DNA of 64,000 nt from Clostridium_AD sp937920395 (GTDB lineage Bacteria; Bacillota; Clostridia; Clostridiales; Clostridiaceae). Each line of letters opens with the position of its first letter. Positions within the stretch are counted from its first letter, which is position 1. A program made the position numbers and the translations under genes. The stretch is taken from the NCBI GenBank assembly GCA_052274345.1, contig DAVZGP010000009.1, positions 1 to 64,000 of the forward strand, read 5' to 3'. A model generated the notes under the pieces. That model did not search any database. It had not been told where the DNA came from and worked only from the letters and a program-made list of their open reading frames with translations. Below are positions 45,583 through 54,400 of the stretch, piece by piece.

Positions 45583-46182
45583 GTGAAAAAGGCCATTTTT
45601 GGAGGTACTTTTGATCCAATTCACATAGGTCACATTCATATTGCCTATGAAGCATTATACAATTTAAAGCTAGACAAGATTTTATTTATGCCAGCAGGAA
45701 ATCCACCAAATAAGCTGAACAAACAAATTACAGATGCTAAAATAAGATATGATTTAGTTAACAAGGCAATAGAGGGTGAAGAAAGCTTTGAAATAAGTGA
45801 TTATGAAATAAATAAAAAAGAAAATAGTTATACATATGAAACTATCGAATTATTTAGTAAGGTACAATCTAACACTGAATGGTATTTCTTGCTTGGAGCT
45901 GATAGTTTAATAGATCTAGATAATTGGAAGAATGTAGATAGAATTTTGAATAGTTGTAGATTAGTGGTTTATAATAGGTCAGGATTTGCTTTAAAAAAAA
46001 TACTTGAACAGAAAAAATATCTAGAGTGTAAATATAATAACAAAATAATTTTCCTTGATATGCCAATTATAGATATATCCTCAACAGGGATTAGAAAAAG
46101 TATAAAAGAAGGTAGAAATATTAATTATCTGCTACCTAGAGGTGTGGGAAAGATTGTTGAGAAACTTAAGTTGTATAAATGA
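45583..46182 (+). CDS. nadD: nicotinate-nucleotide adenylyltransferase
   Basis: A 199-residue nucleotidyltransferase that makes deamido-NAD. The family motif GGTFDPIHIGH is at residues 7-17 and the second ATP-binding motif ISSTGIRKSI near the C-terminus. It starts with GTG behind AGAAGGTG. yqeK follows. Confidence 0.96.
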   Translation: MKKAIFGGTFDPIHIGHIHIAYEALYNLKLDKILFMPAGNPPNKLNKQITDAKIRYDLVNKAIEGEESFEISDYEINKKENSYTYETIELFSKVQSNTEWYFLLGADSLIDLDNWKNVDRILNSCRLVVYNRSGFALKKILEQKKYLECKYNNKIIFLDMPIIDISSTGIRKSIKEGRNINYLLPRGVGKIVEKLKLYK

Positions 46183-46275
46183 ATTTTTATTTTACAAAAA
46201 AAGTAAATTATACAAATAAAATAGGTACATAATTTTATTTTCTGTGTTAAAGTAATACTAGGGGGTGGGGCTTAA

Positions 46276-46860
46276 ATGTGGAATGAAAAGGAAATGTTTG
46301 ATTATATAAAGAAAAATTTAAAAGAAAGTAGATTTAAGCATAGTGTAAGTGTTAGTGAAACTGCAATAAAACTCGCAACGGTATATGGACAAAACATAGA
46401 AAAAGCACGAATTGCAGGATTAGTTCATGATTGTGCTAAGAATTTGACAAATGATCAACTTATAAAAATAACGACAGAACATAAAATAGAACTTGATGAT
46501 GTAAGCAAAGAAAGTCCACAAATTATTCATGGGTTAGTAGGAAGTATAATAGCGAGAGATGTAATGAAAATTGATGATGAGGATATTTTAAATTCTATTA
46601 GGTACCATACTACTGGCAGAAAAAATATGAGTATTTTAGAAAAGATAATATTTATATCAGATTATATTGAGCCATTAAGAACATTTAAAGGTAAAGAAGA
46701 AGTAAGAGATTTAAGCAGAGTAAATTTGGATGGTGCGGTAATGATGTGTTTGGAGAATACTATAAGATATGTTATATGCAAAAAACAGTTATTGCATATA
46801 GATACAATTTACGCAAGAAATTATTTGTTAAGTGAAAATAGTAGGAGAAAAAATGAGTAA
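46276..46860 (+). CDS. yqeK: YqeK HD-domain Ap4A hydrolase
   Basis: A 194-residue HD phosphohydrolase of the YqeK type, known to hydrolyse diadenosine tetraphosphate symmetrically. Metal motifs: KHSVSVSETA, GLVHDCAKN, HGLVGSII, and RYHTTG with the following ISDYIEP. It overlaps the LCP gene by eight bases. Confidence 0.93.
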   Translation: MWNEKEMFDYIKKNLKESRFKHSVSVSETAIKLATVYGQNIEKARIAGLVHDCAKNLTNDQLIKITTEHKIELDDVSKESPQIIHGLVGSIIARDVMKIDDEDILNSIRYHTTGRKNMSILEKIIFISDYIEPLRTFKGKEEVRDLSRVNLDGAVMMCLENTIRYVICKKQLLHIDTIYARNYLLSENSRRKNE

Positions 46861-48106
46861 TAATAAAAAACAAAGAAAAATAATTAATTATAAGAAATTT
46901 GCCATTAAAATAGCTGCTTTTTTGGTGGCAATTATTGTTTTAGTTTTTGGAGGAATTTATTTATATCTAACTGGGTTTAATAATACTGCAGTATCATTAT
47001 CATCAGGTCTAAGTAGTGATGATGTAAAGATTCAATCAGATAGCAAATCACGTAATATATTGATTATGGGTGTAGATGTAGGGACCGCTGGTTCTACAAA
47101 TGTCAATGATCCTAAGAGAACAGATACAATGATATTAGTACATTATAATGCAGTTGATAAAAAGGTAAGCTTGATTTCTGTTCCTAGAGATACTTTAGCA
47201 GTTGTAAATGGTAGAAATCAGAAGATTAATGCTGCACATGCTATTGGCGGAGTGAATTATGCAGTAGCTGCTGTAGAAAAGCTAGTAGGTGTTAAAATTG
47301 ACTACTACGCTAAAATCAACTATAAAGGCTTTGATGAATTGATTGATGCTATCGGCGGTGTTGACATTAACATAACGAGAAAAATGGATTATGATGACCC
47401 TACGCAAGATTTGAGTATTCATTTCAATAAAGGGCTAGTTCATTTGGATGGTAAAAAAGCTGAAGAGTTTTTTAGGTGGAGAAAAAATTCTGATGGTTCA
47501 GGTCTTGCAAATGGTGATTTAGGAAGAATAGAGAATCAACATATATTTATCACAAAAGTTATGGAAAAAGTAAAAAGCCCACTTGTAATATTTAAGATTT
47601 CAAGTATTTTGACAGCAGTTAAGAGTGCTATAGAAACTAATATGGATGCGAATGAGTTATTTAAGTATGGATTTATATTTGCAACAATTAATAGTGAAAA
47701 AATTTCTATGGAAACTCTTCAAGGCGCTGAAAAGTATGTAAATAATATATCATATGTAGTTTATGAAGAAGCAATGAATCAAAAGGTTATTTCAGAGTTA
47801 AGTGACAATAAAGCCTCAGCTGTTGATAAGTCAAAGCTTAAGATAAAGGTGATAAATGGCACCAAAAAAACAGGCTTAGCCAAGGATTTTTCCACTTATC
47901 TTACCGAAAAAGGTTATAATGAAGCAAAAACAGAAACAGGTGAAGCTACTTCTAAAAGTAAGATCACCGTGTACAATGGTAGCGAAGATATGAAGGCTGA
48001 TTTACAAACAGATTTTAAAATAGATAATATTGAATTTTTAACGTCAAGTGATAAAACTTTTGATGTAGTAGTTATTTTAGGGGATGACCACGAACTAATG
48101 CATTAA
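46853..48106 (+). CDS. LytR-CpsA-Psr family glycopolymer ligase
   Basis: A 417-residue membrane protein. A single membrane helix (about 17-36) is followed by the extracellular LCP domain (NILIMGVD, KRTDTMILVHYN, LISVPRDTLA, INAAHAIGG), then a LytR_C domain (KIKVINGTKKTGLAKDF). It attaches teichoic acid or other glycans to peptidoglycan. ATG 46853 follows TAGGAG. The rsfS gene that often follows yqeK or lcp here is absent. Confidence 0.92.
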   Translation: MSNNKKQRKIINYKKFAIKIAAFLVAIIVLVFGGIYLYLTGFNNTAVSLSSGLSSDDVKIQSDSKSRNILIMGVDVGTAGSTNVNDPKRTDTMILVHYNAVDKKVSLISVPRDTLAVVNGRNQKINAAHAIGGVNYAVAAVEKLVGVKIDYYAKINYKGFDELIDAIGGVDINITRKMDYDDPTQDLSIHFNKGLVHLDGKKAEEFFRWRKNSDGSGLANGDLGRIENQHIFITKVMEKVKSPLVIFKISSILTAVKSAIETNMDANELFKYGFIFATINSEKISMETLQGAEKYVNNISYVVYEEAMNQKVISELSDNKASAVDKSKLKIKVINGTKKTGLAKDFSTYLTEKGYNEAKTETGEATSKSKITVYNGSEDMKADLQTDFKIDNIEFLTSSDKTFDVVVILGDDHELMH

Positions 48107-48137
48107 TATTATGAAATTATTATTAGGAGGAGAAAAG

Positions 48138-48518
48138 ATGGAAAAACTTATAATTAACACAAAAAAAGCACCAGCAGCCCTTGGACCATATTCTCAGGCA
48201 GTTAAGGTAGGCAATATCTTGTATACTTCAGGGCAATTAGCAATAAATGTAGCTACTGGCGAATTTATAAACGATGATATAAAAAAGGCTACAGCACAAT
48301 CTTTAGATAATATAAAAGCTATATTAGAACAAGCAGGGTCTAGTTTAGACAAAGTAGTAAAAACTTTAGTTTTCTTAAAAGATATGAATGACTTTGATTC
48401 AATGAATGAGATATATTCAAAATACTTTATAACAAATCCGCCAGCTAGATCTTGCGTTCAAGCAGGAAAACTTCCTAAAGATGCGTTAGTAGAAATAGAA
48501 GTAATTGCAATTGCTTGA
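48138..48518 (+). CDS. ridA: RidA enamine/imine deaminase
   Basis: A 126-residue YjgF/RidA protein that hydrolyses reactive enamines from pyridoxal-phosphate enzymes. Motifs: APAALGPYSQAV, YTSGQLA, and PARSCVQAGKLPKDALVEIEVIA with the conserved Arg and Glu. ATG 48138 follows AGGAGGAG. Confidence 0.95.
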   Translation: MEKLIINTKKAPAALGPYSQAVKVGNILYTSGQLAINVATGEFINDDIKKATAQSLDNIKAILEQAGSSLDKVVKTLVFLKDMNDFDSMNEIYSKYFITNPPARSCVQAGKLPKDALVEIEVIAIA

Positions 48519-49461
48519 TAATAAGTTAACTTATATAGTTCGCGAAAATGTCAAAGATGCAAAGCTGAGGGATTATTTAAAGCATACGGAGAAACTATCA
48601 GGTAGGTTTGTAAAAAGTTCAGGTCTCACCGGAAAAATAAGGGTTAACAATAACGTGGCAAGGTTAAATCATAGAATAAGTACGAATGATGTAATAGATA
48701 TTGATATGAAGACAGATGAGCATCAGAACATTGAACCAGAGAAGATGGATATAGATGTAGCATATGAGGATATAGATCTTATTATTGTAAATAAGAGGCC
48801 AGGTATAGTTGTTCATCCAACTCGTGGGTATCCTTATGGAACGCTTGCTAATGGAGTACTATATTATTTTAAAGAAAGAAATGAAAAATGTATTGTTAGA
48901 CTAGTTAGTAGACTAGATATGGATACTTCAGGTCTTATAATAATTGCAAAAAACCAATATTCACATATGGCGCTTGCGAGAGATATGCAGAGCAAAGATG
49001 TTAATAGTAAAGATTCAAATGATAAAGAGTTAAATAAAAAAACTTTTGAGAAGAGTTATATAGCTGTAGTACATGGGAATATGGAAAACAAGTCTGGAAC
49101 TATTGATTTGCCTATTGGAAATCCTAATCAGGATAGTGCAAGGAGAGAAGTTTGTGATGAGGGACAAAGAAGTATAACCCACTATGAAGTTATTGAATCT
49201 TTTAAAAATGGTGATTTATTAAAAGTTACTTTGGAAACTGGTAGAACACATCAAATTCGTGTTCATCTAAGTCATATTGGTCATCCACTTTATGGGGATA
49301 GCCTTTATGGAACAGCTGAAAGCGAGTATATTGACAGGCAGGCATTACATGCTTATAAGTTAATTATACCACATCCTAGAACTGGTGAGAGACTTACAAT
49401 TGAGTCAAAGATACCAGAAGATATAAGCAACTTAATAGATAAACTAAAATCTGAAATATAA
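48505..49461 (+). CDS. RluA/RluD-family pseudouridine synthase
   Basis: About 318 residues. An N-terminal S4-like region (LRDYLKHTEKLSGRFVKSS) precedes the synthase domain with the catalytic Asp in RLDMDTSGL. HQIRVHLSHIGHPLYGD matches the RluA family. The start is weak: only TTG 48505 and TTG 48511 are available, both inside the end of ridA and without a clear ribosome site, so translation may depend on coupling to ridA. The target uridine in rRNA or tRNA cannot be told. Confidence 0.9.
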   Translation: MQLLDNKLTYIVRENVKDAKLRDYLKHTEKLSGRFVKSSGLTGKIRVNNNVARLNHRISTNDVIDIDMKTDEHQNIEPEKMDIDVAYEDIDLIIVNKRPGIVVHPTRGYPYGTLANGVLYYFKERNEKCIVRLVSRLDMDTSGLIIIAKNQYSHMALARDMQSKDVNSKDSNDKELNKKTFEKSYIAVVHGNMENKSGTIDLPIGNPNQDSARREVCDEGQRSITHYEVIESFKNGDLLKVTLETGRTHQIRVHLSHIGHPLYGDSLYGTAESEYIDRQALHAYKLIIPHPRTGERLTIESKIPEDISNLIDKLKSEI

Positions 49462-49478
49462 AGTTGAAATTAAGATAT

Positions 49479-49531
49479 AAAAAAGCACCAGATGAGAACT
49501 ATTAAGTTAGTTTACATCTGATGCTTTTTTT
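49479..49531. terminator. bidirectional terminator
   Basis: AAAAAGCACCAGATG pairs with CATCTGATGCTTTTT (one mismatch) between two converging genes. Confidence 0.85.
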
Positions 49532-50831
49532 ACCACTTTCTTTTTCTTCGATTATACATAAATTTATTTATTCTTTTCCTTCTTTTTCTTAAATTAACAA
49601 CCCTTATTCTTAAAAAAAATATTAATGCTATTAAGGTAACAAAAACATATTTTGATATGTTTATAAAAACCGAAAGTGTTTTAGGACTTGGTGAAACAAT
49701 ATTTAAAATATTATCCTTAGGAGACACATCTCTTTTAGTATAGTTAATTCCACTAATTAAATTTAGAGTATAGGTATTCTCACCAAAAGAAATTACGGCT
49801 GTATTTACTAATTCGCCTATCTTTATAGATGAAGGATCTATTTTATTTTGCACAATTTTAGTAGTTGCTGTTAAAGTTGAGTTTTTGGCTTTAACAATAT
49901 ATAAATCCTTTGAGGCAAGTAGTGGAAGCACTGTTCCATCATCTAATGTTAATTTTGATACAACATCGTTTTTACTGAATTGTTTTACTAGTTCAAAATT
50001 ATTAAATCCATAATCCAGCAGTTTACGGCTATCTGGGAAAAAAGTTTTTTTGGAATCGTGTACAAGAGCGACTATAAGTTTTTGACCGTTTCTTGTAGCT
50101 ACGGCAATATAAGAATGTTTAGATTCAGTAGTATAACCAGTTTTTCCACCTTCTAAACCTGAATAATAGTTAGGGTCATTTTTATGTATTAATCTATTTT
50201 CATTCCAAAGAGGACGTCTTATCTTTGATTTATTTGTCGCCAACATTTTATAGGATGGAGTTGTTGCAATAACCTTGAACTCAGGATGTTTCGTAAGTTC
50301 TTGCATAATCAATGATAAAGCGTAGGCTGAAGTTTTATGTTTAACATTATATAATCCATTAGGATTTACAAAATTCGTATTTTTGCAACCTAAAGCATCA
50401 GCTCTAGAGTTCATAAGTTTAGCAAATTTTTCTGTTGTACCACTTACATGTTCAGCTAGAGCTACGGCGCAGTCATTGGCTGAAGCTAATATTAATCCAT
50501 ATAACAATTCTTTTACAGTTAGTTTCTCACCAGCAACTAGGTATATCCTAGAACCATCGGTAAGTGATGCATTTTTACTTACTGTTACAACATCGTTTAA
50601 ATTACAGTTTTCTAAGACTAAAAGTATAGTCATTATCTTAGTAGTGGATGCCGGAGGGTAAGCAGTATCTTTGTTTTTCTCATATAGTAGCTTACCCGTA
50701 GTGGCATCAAGTAAAACTACGCTGTCGGCGGAAATTCCTGCTGGGGGAGATTTTACTATTGCTTGTACTGTTGTTGATATATTTAAGAATAAAAAAAGTG
50801 ACGTAAGTAGCGTTGCAATTAACTTCTTCAT
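49530..50831 (-). CDS. dacF: D-alanyl-D-alanine carboxypeptidase (DacF type)
   Basis: A 433-residue S11-family low-molecular-weight PBP that trims the stem pentapeptide. A signal peptide (1-26) is followed by SxxK in PPASTTKIMT, SxN in ASANDCA and KTG in GGKTGYT. After the PBP5-like C-terminal domain a membrane helix and a very basic tail (RKRRKRINKF) anchor it. ATG 50831 follows GGAGGTACC. It is divergent from comEA. Confidence 0.94.
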   Translation of the reverse strand: MKKLIATLLTSLFLFLNISTTVQAIVKSPPAGISADSVVLLDATTGKLLYEKNKDTAYPPASTTKIMTILLVLENCNLNDVVTVSKNASLTDGSRIYLVAGEKLTVKELLYGLILASANDCAVALAEHVSGTTEKFAKLMNSRADALGCKNTNFVNPNGLYNVKHKTSAYALSLIMQELTKHPEFKVIATTPSYKMLATNKSKIRRPLWNENRLIHKNDPNYYSGLEGGKTGYTTESKHSYIAVATRNGQKLIVALVHDSKKTFFPDSRKLLDYGFNNFELVKQFSKNDVVSKLTLDDGTVLPLLASKDLYIVKAKNSTLTATTKIVQNKIDPSSIKIGELVNTAVISFGENTYTLNLISGINYTKRDVSPKDNILNIVSPSPKTLSVFINISKYVFVTLIALIFFLRIRVVNLRKRRKRINKFMYNRRKRKW

Positions 50832-50981
50832 AGGTACCTCCAAGTTTTCAATATTTACAGTATATCAAAAAAATCTTGTCTTAGCGATAGTATTTGCGTA
50901 AAGTTGTCAATAATTCTATATGTAAGGGAAAAACAGGAAATAAACATTTCTAATTAAAGGGGACGATTACAAGGAGGAATT

Positions 50982-51665
50982 ATGAAAAAGAAAGACAAGA
51001 TAATTGGTTCAATAGCTATTTTATGCATAAGCATTGTTTTTATAATTATTGGTTATGTTCTGTCAGGACCAAAAACAAATACAACTACTTCGGATTATAA
51101 AGATGTATTTGTTGAAACAGATAAAACTTCACAGAAAACCGATTCTGGAGAAGTTAATTCAACTTTATCAAATAAAGTAGGAGGTAGTAATGTAAAATCT
51201 GAAGATACTATTATTAAAGTGGATATAAAGGGCGCTGTAAAAAGCCCTGGCGTTTATGAAATAAAAAAGGAAAGTAGGGTAACTGATCTTATAAAACTTG
51301 CAGGTGGGGGTACGAAAGAGGCAGACCTTGAGGCTACAAATCTATCCAAAAAGTTGAATGATGAAGATTGTATTATAATTAGTAAAAAGGGCGAGGCTAA
51401 TAAAACACAAATGACTCAGAATAGTACTCAAAATTCTCCTGTTTCAAGTTCTGATAATAAAGGGAAAGATGCTATCATCAATATAAATACTGCAAGTAAA
51501 GAAGAATTAATGACGCTTACAGGTATAGGCGAGGCTAAAGCAGATGTTATAATTGAATATAGAGAGCAAAATGGAGGATTTAAGTCAGTCGATGAACTTA
51601 CCAAAGTAGGTGGCATTGGAGAAAAGACACTAGCTAAATTTGTGGATAAGATAGATATAAAATAA
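50982..51665 (+). CDS. comEA: ComEA DNA-uptake receptor
   Basis: A 227-residue membrane-anchored protein: helix at 7-28, Ser/Thr/Lys-rich linker, SLBB domain (VDIKGAVKSPGVYEIKK), second linker and a helix-hairpin-helix DNA-binding end (NINTASKEELMTLTGIGEAKA, VGGIGEKTL). comEC lies 5 kb further on instead of adjacent. The pair suggests a DNA-uptake apparatus that is at least partly kept. Confidence 0.93.
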   Translation: MKKKDKIIGSIAILCISIVFIIIGYVLSGPKTNTTTSDYKDVFVETDKTSQKTDSGEVNSTLSNKVGGSNVKSEDTIIKVDIKGAVKSPGVYEIKKESRVTDLIKLAGGGTKEADLEATNLSKKLNDEDCIIISKKGEANKTQMTQNSTQNSPVSSSDNKGKDAIININTASKEELMTLTGIGEAKADVIIEYREQNGGFKSVDELTKVGGIGEKTLAKFVDKIDIK

Positions 51666-51768
51666 TTTATTTTAAATTATGTGGAATAGTTGTATTTTTA
51701 TATGATTATAGGATAGAATATACAAATGAGTAAGAAAAAATAAAATAATTTTGGATAGAACTGAATAA

Positions 51769-51775
51769 TTCGACA
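51769..51775 (-). promoter_or_regulatory. Spo0A box candidate
   Basis: TTCGACA, the exact reverse complement of the Spo0A core TGTCGAA, lies 18 bases upstream of the -35 of the small-RNA promoter at 51794. Confidence 0.45.
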
Positions 51776-51793
51776 AAATTCTGCATATTGCTA

Positions 51794-51822
51794 TTGAATA
51801 CAAATGTTTTATATGTTACACT
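51794..51822 (+). promoter_or_regulatory. promoter of a candidate small RNA
   Basis: TTGAAT and TACACT are 17 bases apart in a region without any gene on this strand. Confidence 0.55.
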
Positions 51823-51828
51823 GAACAT

Positions 51829-51937
51829 AGTGATTAAGGGGTAAGTAGTTACTTTAATTCACTCGTATTTATGATAATTAAATAGACATATTGCGGCTTA
51901 GATACATAGTTTTATGTTATCTGAGCCGCTTTTTATT
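51829..51937 (+). ncRNA. candidate ~110-nt small RNA
   Basis: From the promoter at 51794 to a strong terminator (GCGGCTTAGATA with TATCTGAGCCGC, then TTTTTATTTT, 51893-51937) there is no ORF with a ribosome site. The 5' part can fold (GTGATTAA and TTTAATTCAC arms around GTAAGTAGTTAC). The upstream comEA ends 130 bases earlier, so the terminator could also close a long comEA transcript. No known RNA family was recognised. Confidence 0.5.
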
Positions 51938-51948
51938 TTATTTCATAA

Positions 51949-51973
51949 AAAAAGAGCTTTTAGCTCTTTTTTT
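51949..51973 (-). terminator. terminator of the leftward winged-helix-like gene
   Basis: AAAAGAGCT and AGCTCTTTT pair around TTT, with T/A runs on both sides. Confidence 0.85.
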
Positions 51974-52277
51974 AGTCTTCTTGAATATCATTTAAAGCAT
52001 TTTCTTGGGTACTCTCATTAGTAGTATCGGAAGAGTCTTTTTCAATATGCTCTATTCCACTTGTCTCAATTTTATAATTACCTCTTACTGCTTGTTTTGT
52101 TATGAACCTTTTCTTCATTAAAGATTCAAGAGAAGCTTTTAATACTCGAATATTGCCTTTACCATTACCTAAGTTAATTGCAAGCTTTATTTTTGATATA
52201 CTTTGTGGTGATAATGTTTTATTTTCATAAAGATATTTTAATACATTATGTTCAGTTTCTATTATATTATCTTTCAT
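51972..52277 (-). CDS. small winged-helix-like hypothetical protein
   Basis: A 101-residue protein. Residues 1-75 look like a small winged helix (HNVLKYLYENKTLSPQSISK, LKASLESLMKKRFI, then the wing VRGNYKIETSGI), typical of MarR/TrmB-like DNA binders. The last 25 residues are acidic, low-complexity (STQENALNDIQED). The ATG follows AAGGAGGAT. It could be a regulator of a neighbouring gene, but this is only inference. Confidence 0.55.
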   Translation of the reverse strand: MKDNIIETEHNVLKYLYENKTLSPQSISKIKLAINLGNGKGNIRVLKASLESLMKKRFITKQAVRGNYKIETSGIEHIEKDSSDTTNESTQENALNDIQED

Positions 52278-52670
52278 AAATATCCTCCTTCATTAGTATA
52301 TTTCATCATAATATACAATTATACTACATGCATTAGTGAATAAAAAGGTAAATATTTATTCTATAAATTTCAGAAAAAAGTGGTATAGAATAAATATAAA
52401 AATCATATGTAAAATCATATTATATTAAAAAAAATGAAAACGATTAATTTTTCTGCTTAATTTTGATAAAAGAATATTCAAACTATTATAAACGTGATAT
52501 AATGGCTTTAATAGAGGAGGATAAGAAAGAAAAAGATGTTTAGTTTTAGAGGTAGTAAACAAGACGATGATGTATGTAAAATTTAGGTTAAATTACAGTT
52601 TGGTTTTAAATAATATATGTAGAATATATAATTATGAACAAAATTTTAAATAAATAATAAGAGGTGGAGT
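52278..52670. other. intergenic region
   Basis: About 390 bases. It holds GTGATATAATGG (a -10 near 52496) followed by AGAGGAGG at 52512 and a 16-codon ORF (52536-52586, starts MFSFRGSKQDDD) whose spacing from that ribosome site is too long to be convincing. The rest is AT-rich, with nothing recognised. Confidence 0.4.
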
Positions 52671-52853
52671 ATGGAAGAATACAGGGGTTACGTAATAGAA
52701 GTTGTAGAGAATAATGAGAAACAATATCCATATAAAGCAATTGCAAGAAAGGAGGAAGAACAGATAAAACACAAGGGATATAGTAAACTACAAGCTATTG
52801 ATCTTGTTAAAGGGACTATAAACTTACAGATAGCAAGGCAGTGTAAACAATAG
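52671..52853 (+). CDS. small hypothetical protein
   Basis: A 60-residue, hydrophilic alpha/beta protein (EEYRGYVIEVVENNEK, KGYSKLQAIDLVKGTIN). The ATG follows AAGAGGTGG. It has a beta-hairpin followed by a helix, like small stress or nucleic-acid-binding proteins, but no family is recognised. No operon partner. Confidence 0.55.
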   Translation: MEEYRGYVIEVVENNEKQYPYKAIARKEEEQIKHKGYSKLQAIDLVKGTINLQIARQCKQ

Positions 52854-53044
52854 ATCGTTGGTTCCCTCCGAAAGTATTTTGAATAAGGTATTGCATAATA
52901 ACACTATCTATGTTATTCTAAGTGAGTTGGGATTGCAAAATCAACAACAACAAGATTTGATATGATTAAAACATTACCTTTTTAGGCATATAAAGTAAAT
53001 CAGATCTTAAATCTTAATATAAATAAAAAGGAGAAATGTTTAAA

Positions 53045-53209
53045 ATGGCTGATAAGACTATAGTATGTAAAGATTGTTCACAAGAATTCGTATTCACTGA
53101 GGGTGAACAGGAATTTTATAAAGAAAAAGGATTCGAAAATGAACCACAAAGATGTCCTGATTGTAGAAGAGCTAAGAAACAACAGAACAACAGAGGATTT
53201 CAAAGATAA
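53045..53209 (+). CDS. small zinc-ribbon protein
   Basis: A 54-residue protein with two CxxC pairs: VCKDCSQEF near the N-terminus and RCPDCRRAKK near the C-terminus, the layout of the clostridial zinc-ribbon family that starts MADKTIVCKDC. The ends are basic and unordered (KQQNNRGFQR), suggesting nucleic-acid binding. An ATG nine bases upstream is too close to AAGGAG. It has its own terminator. Confidence 0.82.
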   Translation: MADKTIVCKDCSQEFVFTEGEQEFYKEKGFENEPQRCPDCRRAKKQQNNRGFQR

Positions 53210-53225
53210 TATAATTTAGAAAAAT

Positions 53226-53260
53226 TACCCATAGGAATTTATTCCTATGGGTTTTATTTT
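53226..53260 (+). terminator. terminator after the zinc-ribbon gene
   Basis: CCCATAGGAA pairs exactly with TTCCTATGGG around TTTA, followed by TTTTATTTT. Confidence 0.93.
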
Positions 53261-53354
53261 GTCCAAATTTACAACATATTTCTAGAAAATGTGTTATAGT
53301 ATACTTAGGAATAAAATGAATAAGCTGTAAAATTAAGTAATGGGAGGGATTAAT

Positions 53355-53897
53355 ATGAAGAATATAAAAATAAGTAAATCTATCTTTAATAAAATCAAAC
53401 TGAATAATGCTAATTTTATTAAAAACAATGATATAGATCCTATAACACATCATGTTCATGGTGGTAAATATGTAGGGGAAAGAACGGACGGTATGAAACA
53501 AGGGATTGGAACGTTCCTTTATGGGGATGGAAGTAAATATGTGGGACATTGGAGTAATGACGAAATGAATGGCCAAGGGACTATTACTTTTGCGAGTGGA
53601 GAGGAATATATAGGCGAATGGGCTAATGATGAAAAAAATGGATATGGAATATATACTTGGCCGGACGGTGAAAAATATATAGGGCAGTGGGATAATGGTG
53701 AAAAAAGTGGACAAGGTATATGTATTTGGCCTGCTGGAGATGTATATGTAGGAGACTTTAAAGATGGACTCAGTCATGGTATTGGCGTTCATACTTATTG
53801 TAGCGGTGAGAGATATATAGGACAGTGGGAAAATGATCAAAGAGTAGGGCAAGGTATGTATGTTTATTTAGATGGAAGGATTGAAATGAAAAAATAA
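53355..53897 (+). CDS. MORN-repeat protein
   Basis: A 180-residue protein. After a 40-residue head it has about six MORN repeats of 23 residues (YVGERTDGMKQGIGT, YVGHWSNDEMNGQGT, YIGEWANDEKNGYGI and so on). MORN repeats form a beta-hairpin ribbon that can bind lipids or act as scaffolds. No signal peptide or membrane helix. ATG 53355 follows GGGAGGG. No catalytic domain is attached, so it may be a scaffold. Confidence 0.85.
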   Translation: MKNIKISKSIFNKIKLNNANFIKNNDIDPITHHVHGGKYVGERTDGMKQGIGTFLYGDGSKYVGHWSNDEMNGQGTITFASGEEYIGEWANDEKNGYGIYTWPDGEKYIGQWDNGEKSGQGICIWPAGDVYVGDFKDGLSHGIGVHTYCSGERYIGQWENDQRVGQGMYVYLDGRIEMKK

Positions 53898-53954
53898 AAA
53901 ATTGTTTTATTAAAATAGCAGATGAATAATTCTGTTATTTTTTTATGCCAAATT

Positions 53955-53996
53955 CTTAGTGGTAACATTTTCTTACTTAGTGGTAACATTTTCTTA
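53955..53996. repeat. tandem duplication of a 21-bp unit
   Basis: The unit beginning CTTAGTGGTAACATT occurs twice in direct tandem (53955-53975 and 53976-53996), identical at all 21 bases. A partial inverted match (CTAAGTG) follows at once. It lies between the MORN gene and the Cys-rich gene and could be an operator pair or a remnant of a mobile-element end. Confidence 0.8.
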
Positions 53997-54097
53997 CTAA
54001 GTGTAATAATATATACCAACAAAAGAAAGTAAAAGAGGGACAAACTTATGATAAAAGATATAAGAAATATTTGCCTTCAGAAAGGAGGGGAATATGT

Positions 54098-54262
54098 ATG
54101 TGGTGTTGGTGGTTAGTATTATTGCTACTAGTTGAAGATGATGGATTTGGTGGCAACAATGGCTGTCGTAGTAATGATTGTGGTTGTACAAATACTATAA
54201 TCATAAATAGAAAAAAGAAATGTAATAAAAAGAAATGTCATAAATGTAATTATGAAGATTAA
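54098..54262 (+). CDS. Cys-rich small membrane peptide
   Basis: A 54-residue peptide. It starts MWCWWLVLLLLVEDDGFGG, a short Trp/Leu hydrophobic stretch, then CRSNDCGCTN and a basic Cys tail (RKKKCNKKKCHKC): seven Cys in all. ATG 54098 follows AAAGGAGGGG. Such peptides in clostridia are often spore-associated or metal-binding, but no family is certain. It precedes the P-type ATPase-like gene after a terminator. Confidence 0.6.
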   Translation: MWCWWLVLLLLVEDDGFGGNNGCRSNDCGCTNTIIINRKKKCNKKKCHKCNYED

Positions 54263-54310
54263 TATAATTAGATTATTAATTATATAAATATATAATTAAG
54301 TCTTTAGAAT

Positions 54311-54352
54311 TAGGGAGACTTTAGCTGCTTAGGCTAAAGTCTCCTATTTATT
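54311..54352 (+). terminator. terminator after the Cys-rich peptide gene
   Basis: GAGACTTTAGC pairs exactly with GCTAAAGTCTC around TGCTTAG, with extra TAGG/CTA pairing and T-rich sequence after. Confidence 0.8.
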
Positions 54353-54400
54353 ATACGATTATTATAATAGGAACTAAACGAAAAGGATAGGTTGGGCTAT

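Noticed and set aside
52536..52586. A 16-codon ORF after AGAGGAGG
   Set aside because: The ribosome site is 16 bases from the ATG, too far, and the peptide resembles nothing. The gap is described as intergenic.
53172..53852. Leftward 226-codon ORF opposite the MORN gene
   Set aside because: It mirrors the repeat-rich MORN gene, has no ribosome site and a composition typical of an antisense shadow.
53955..53996. A CRISPR-like repeat
   Set aside because: The two 21-bp units touch directly with no spacers, there are only two, and no cas genes are present.
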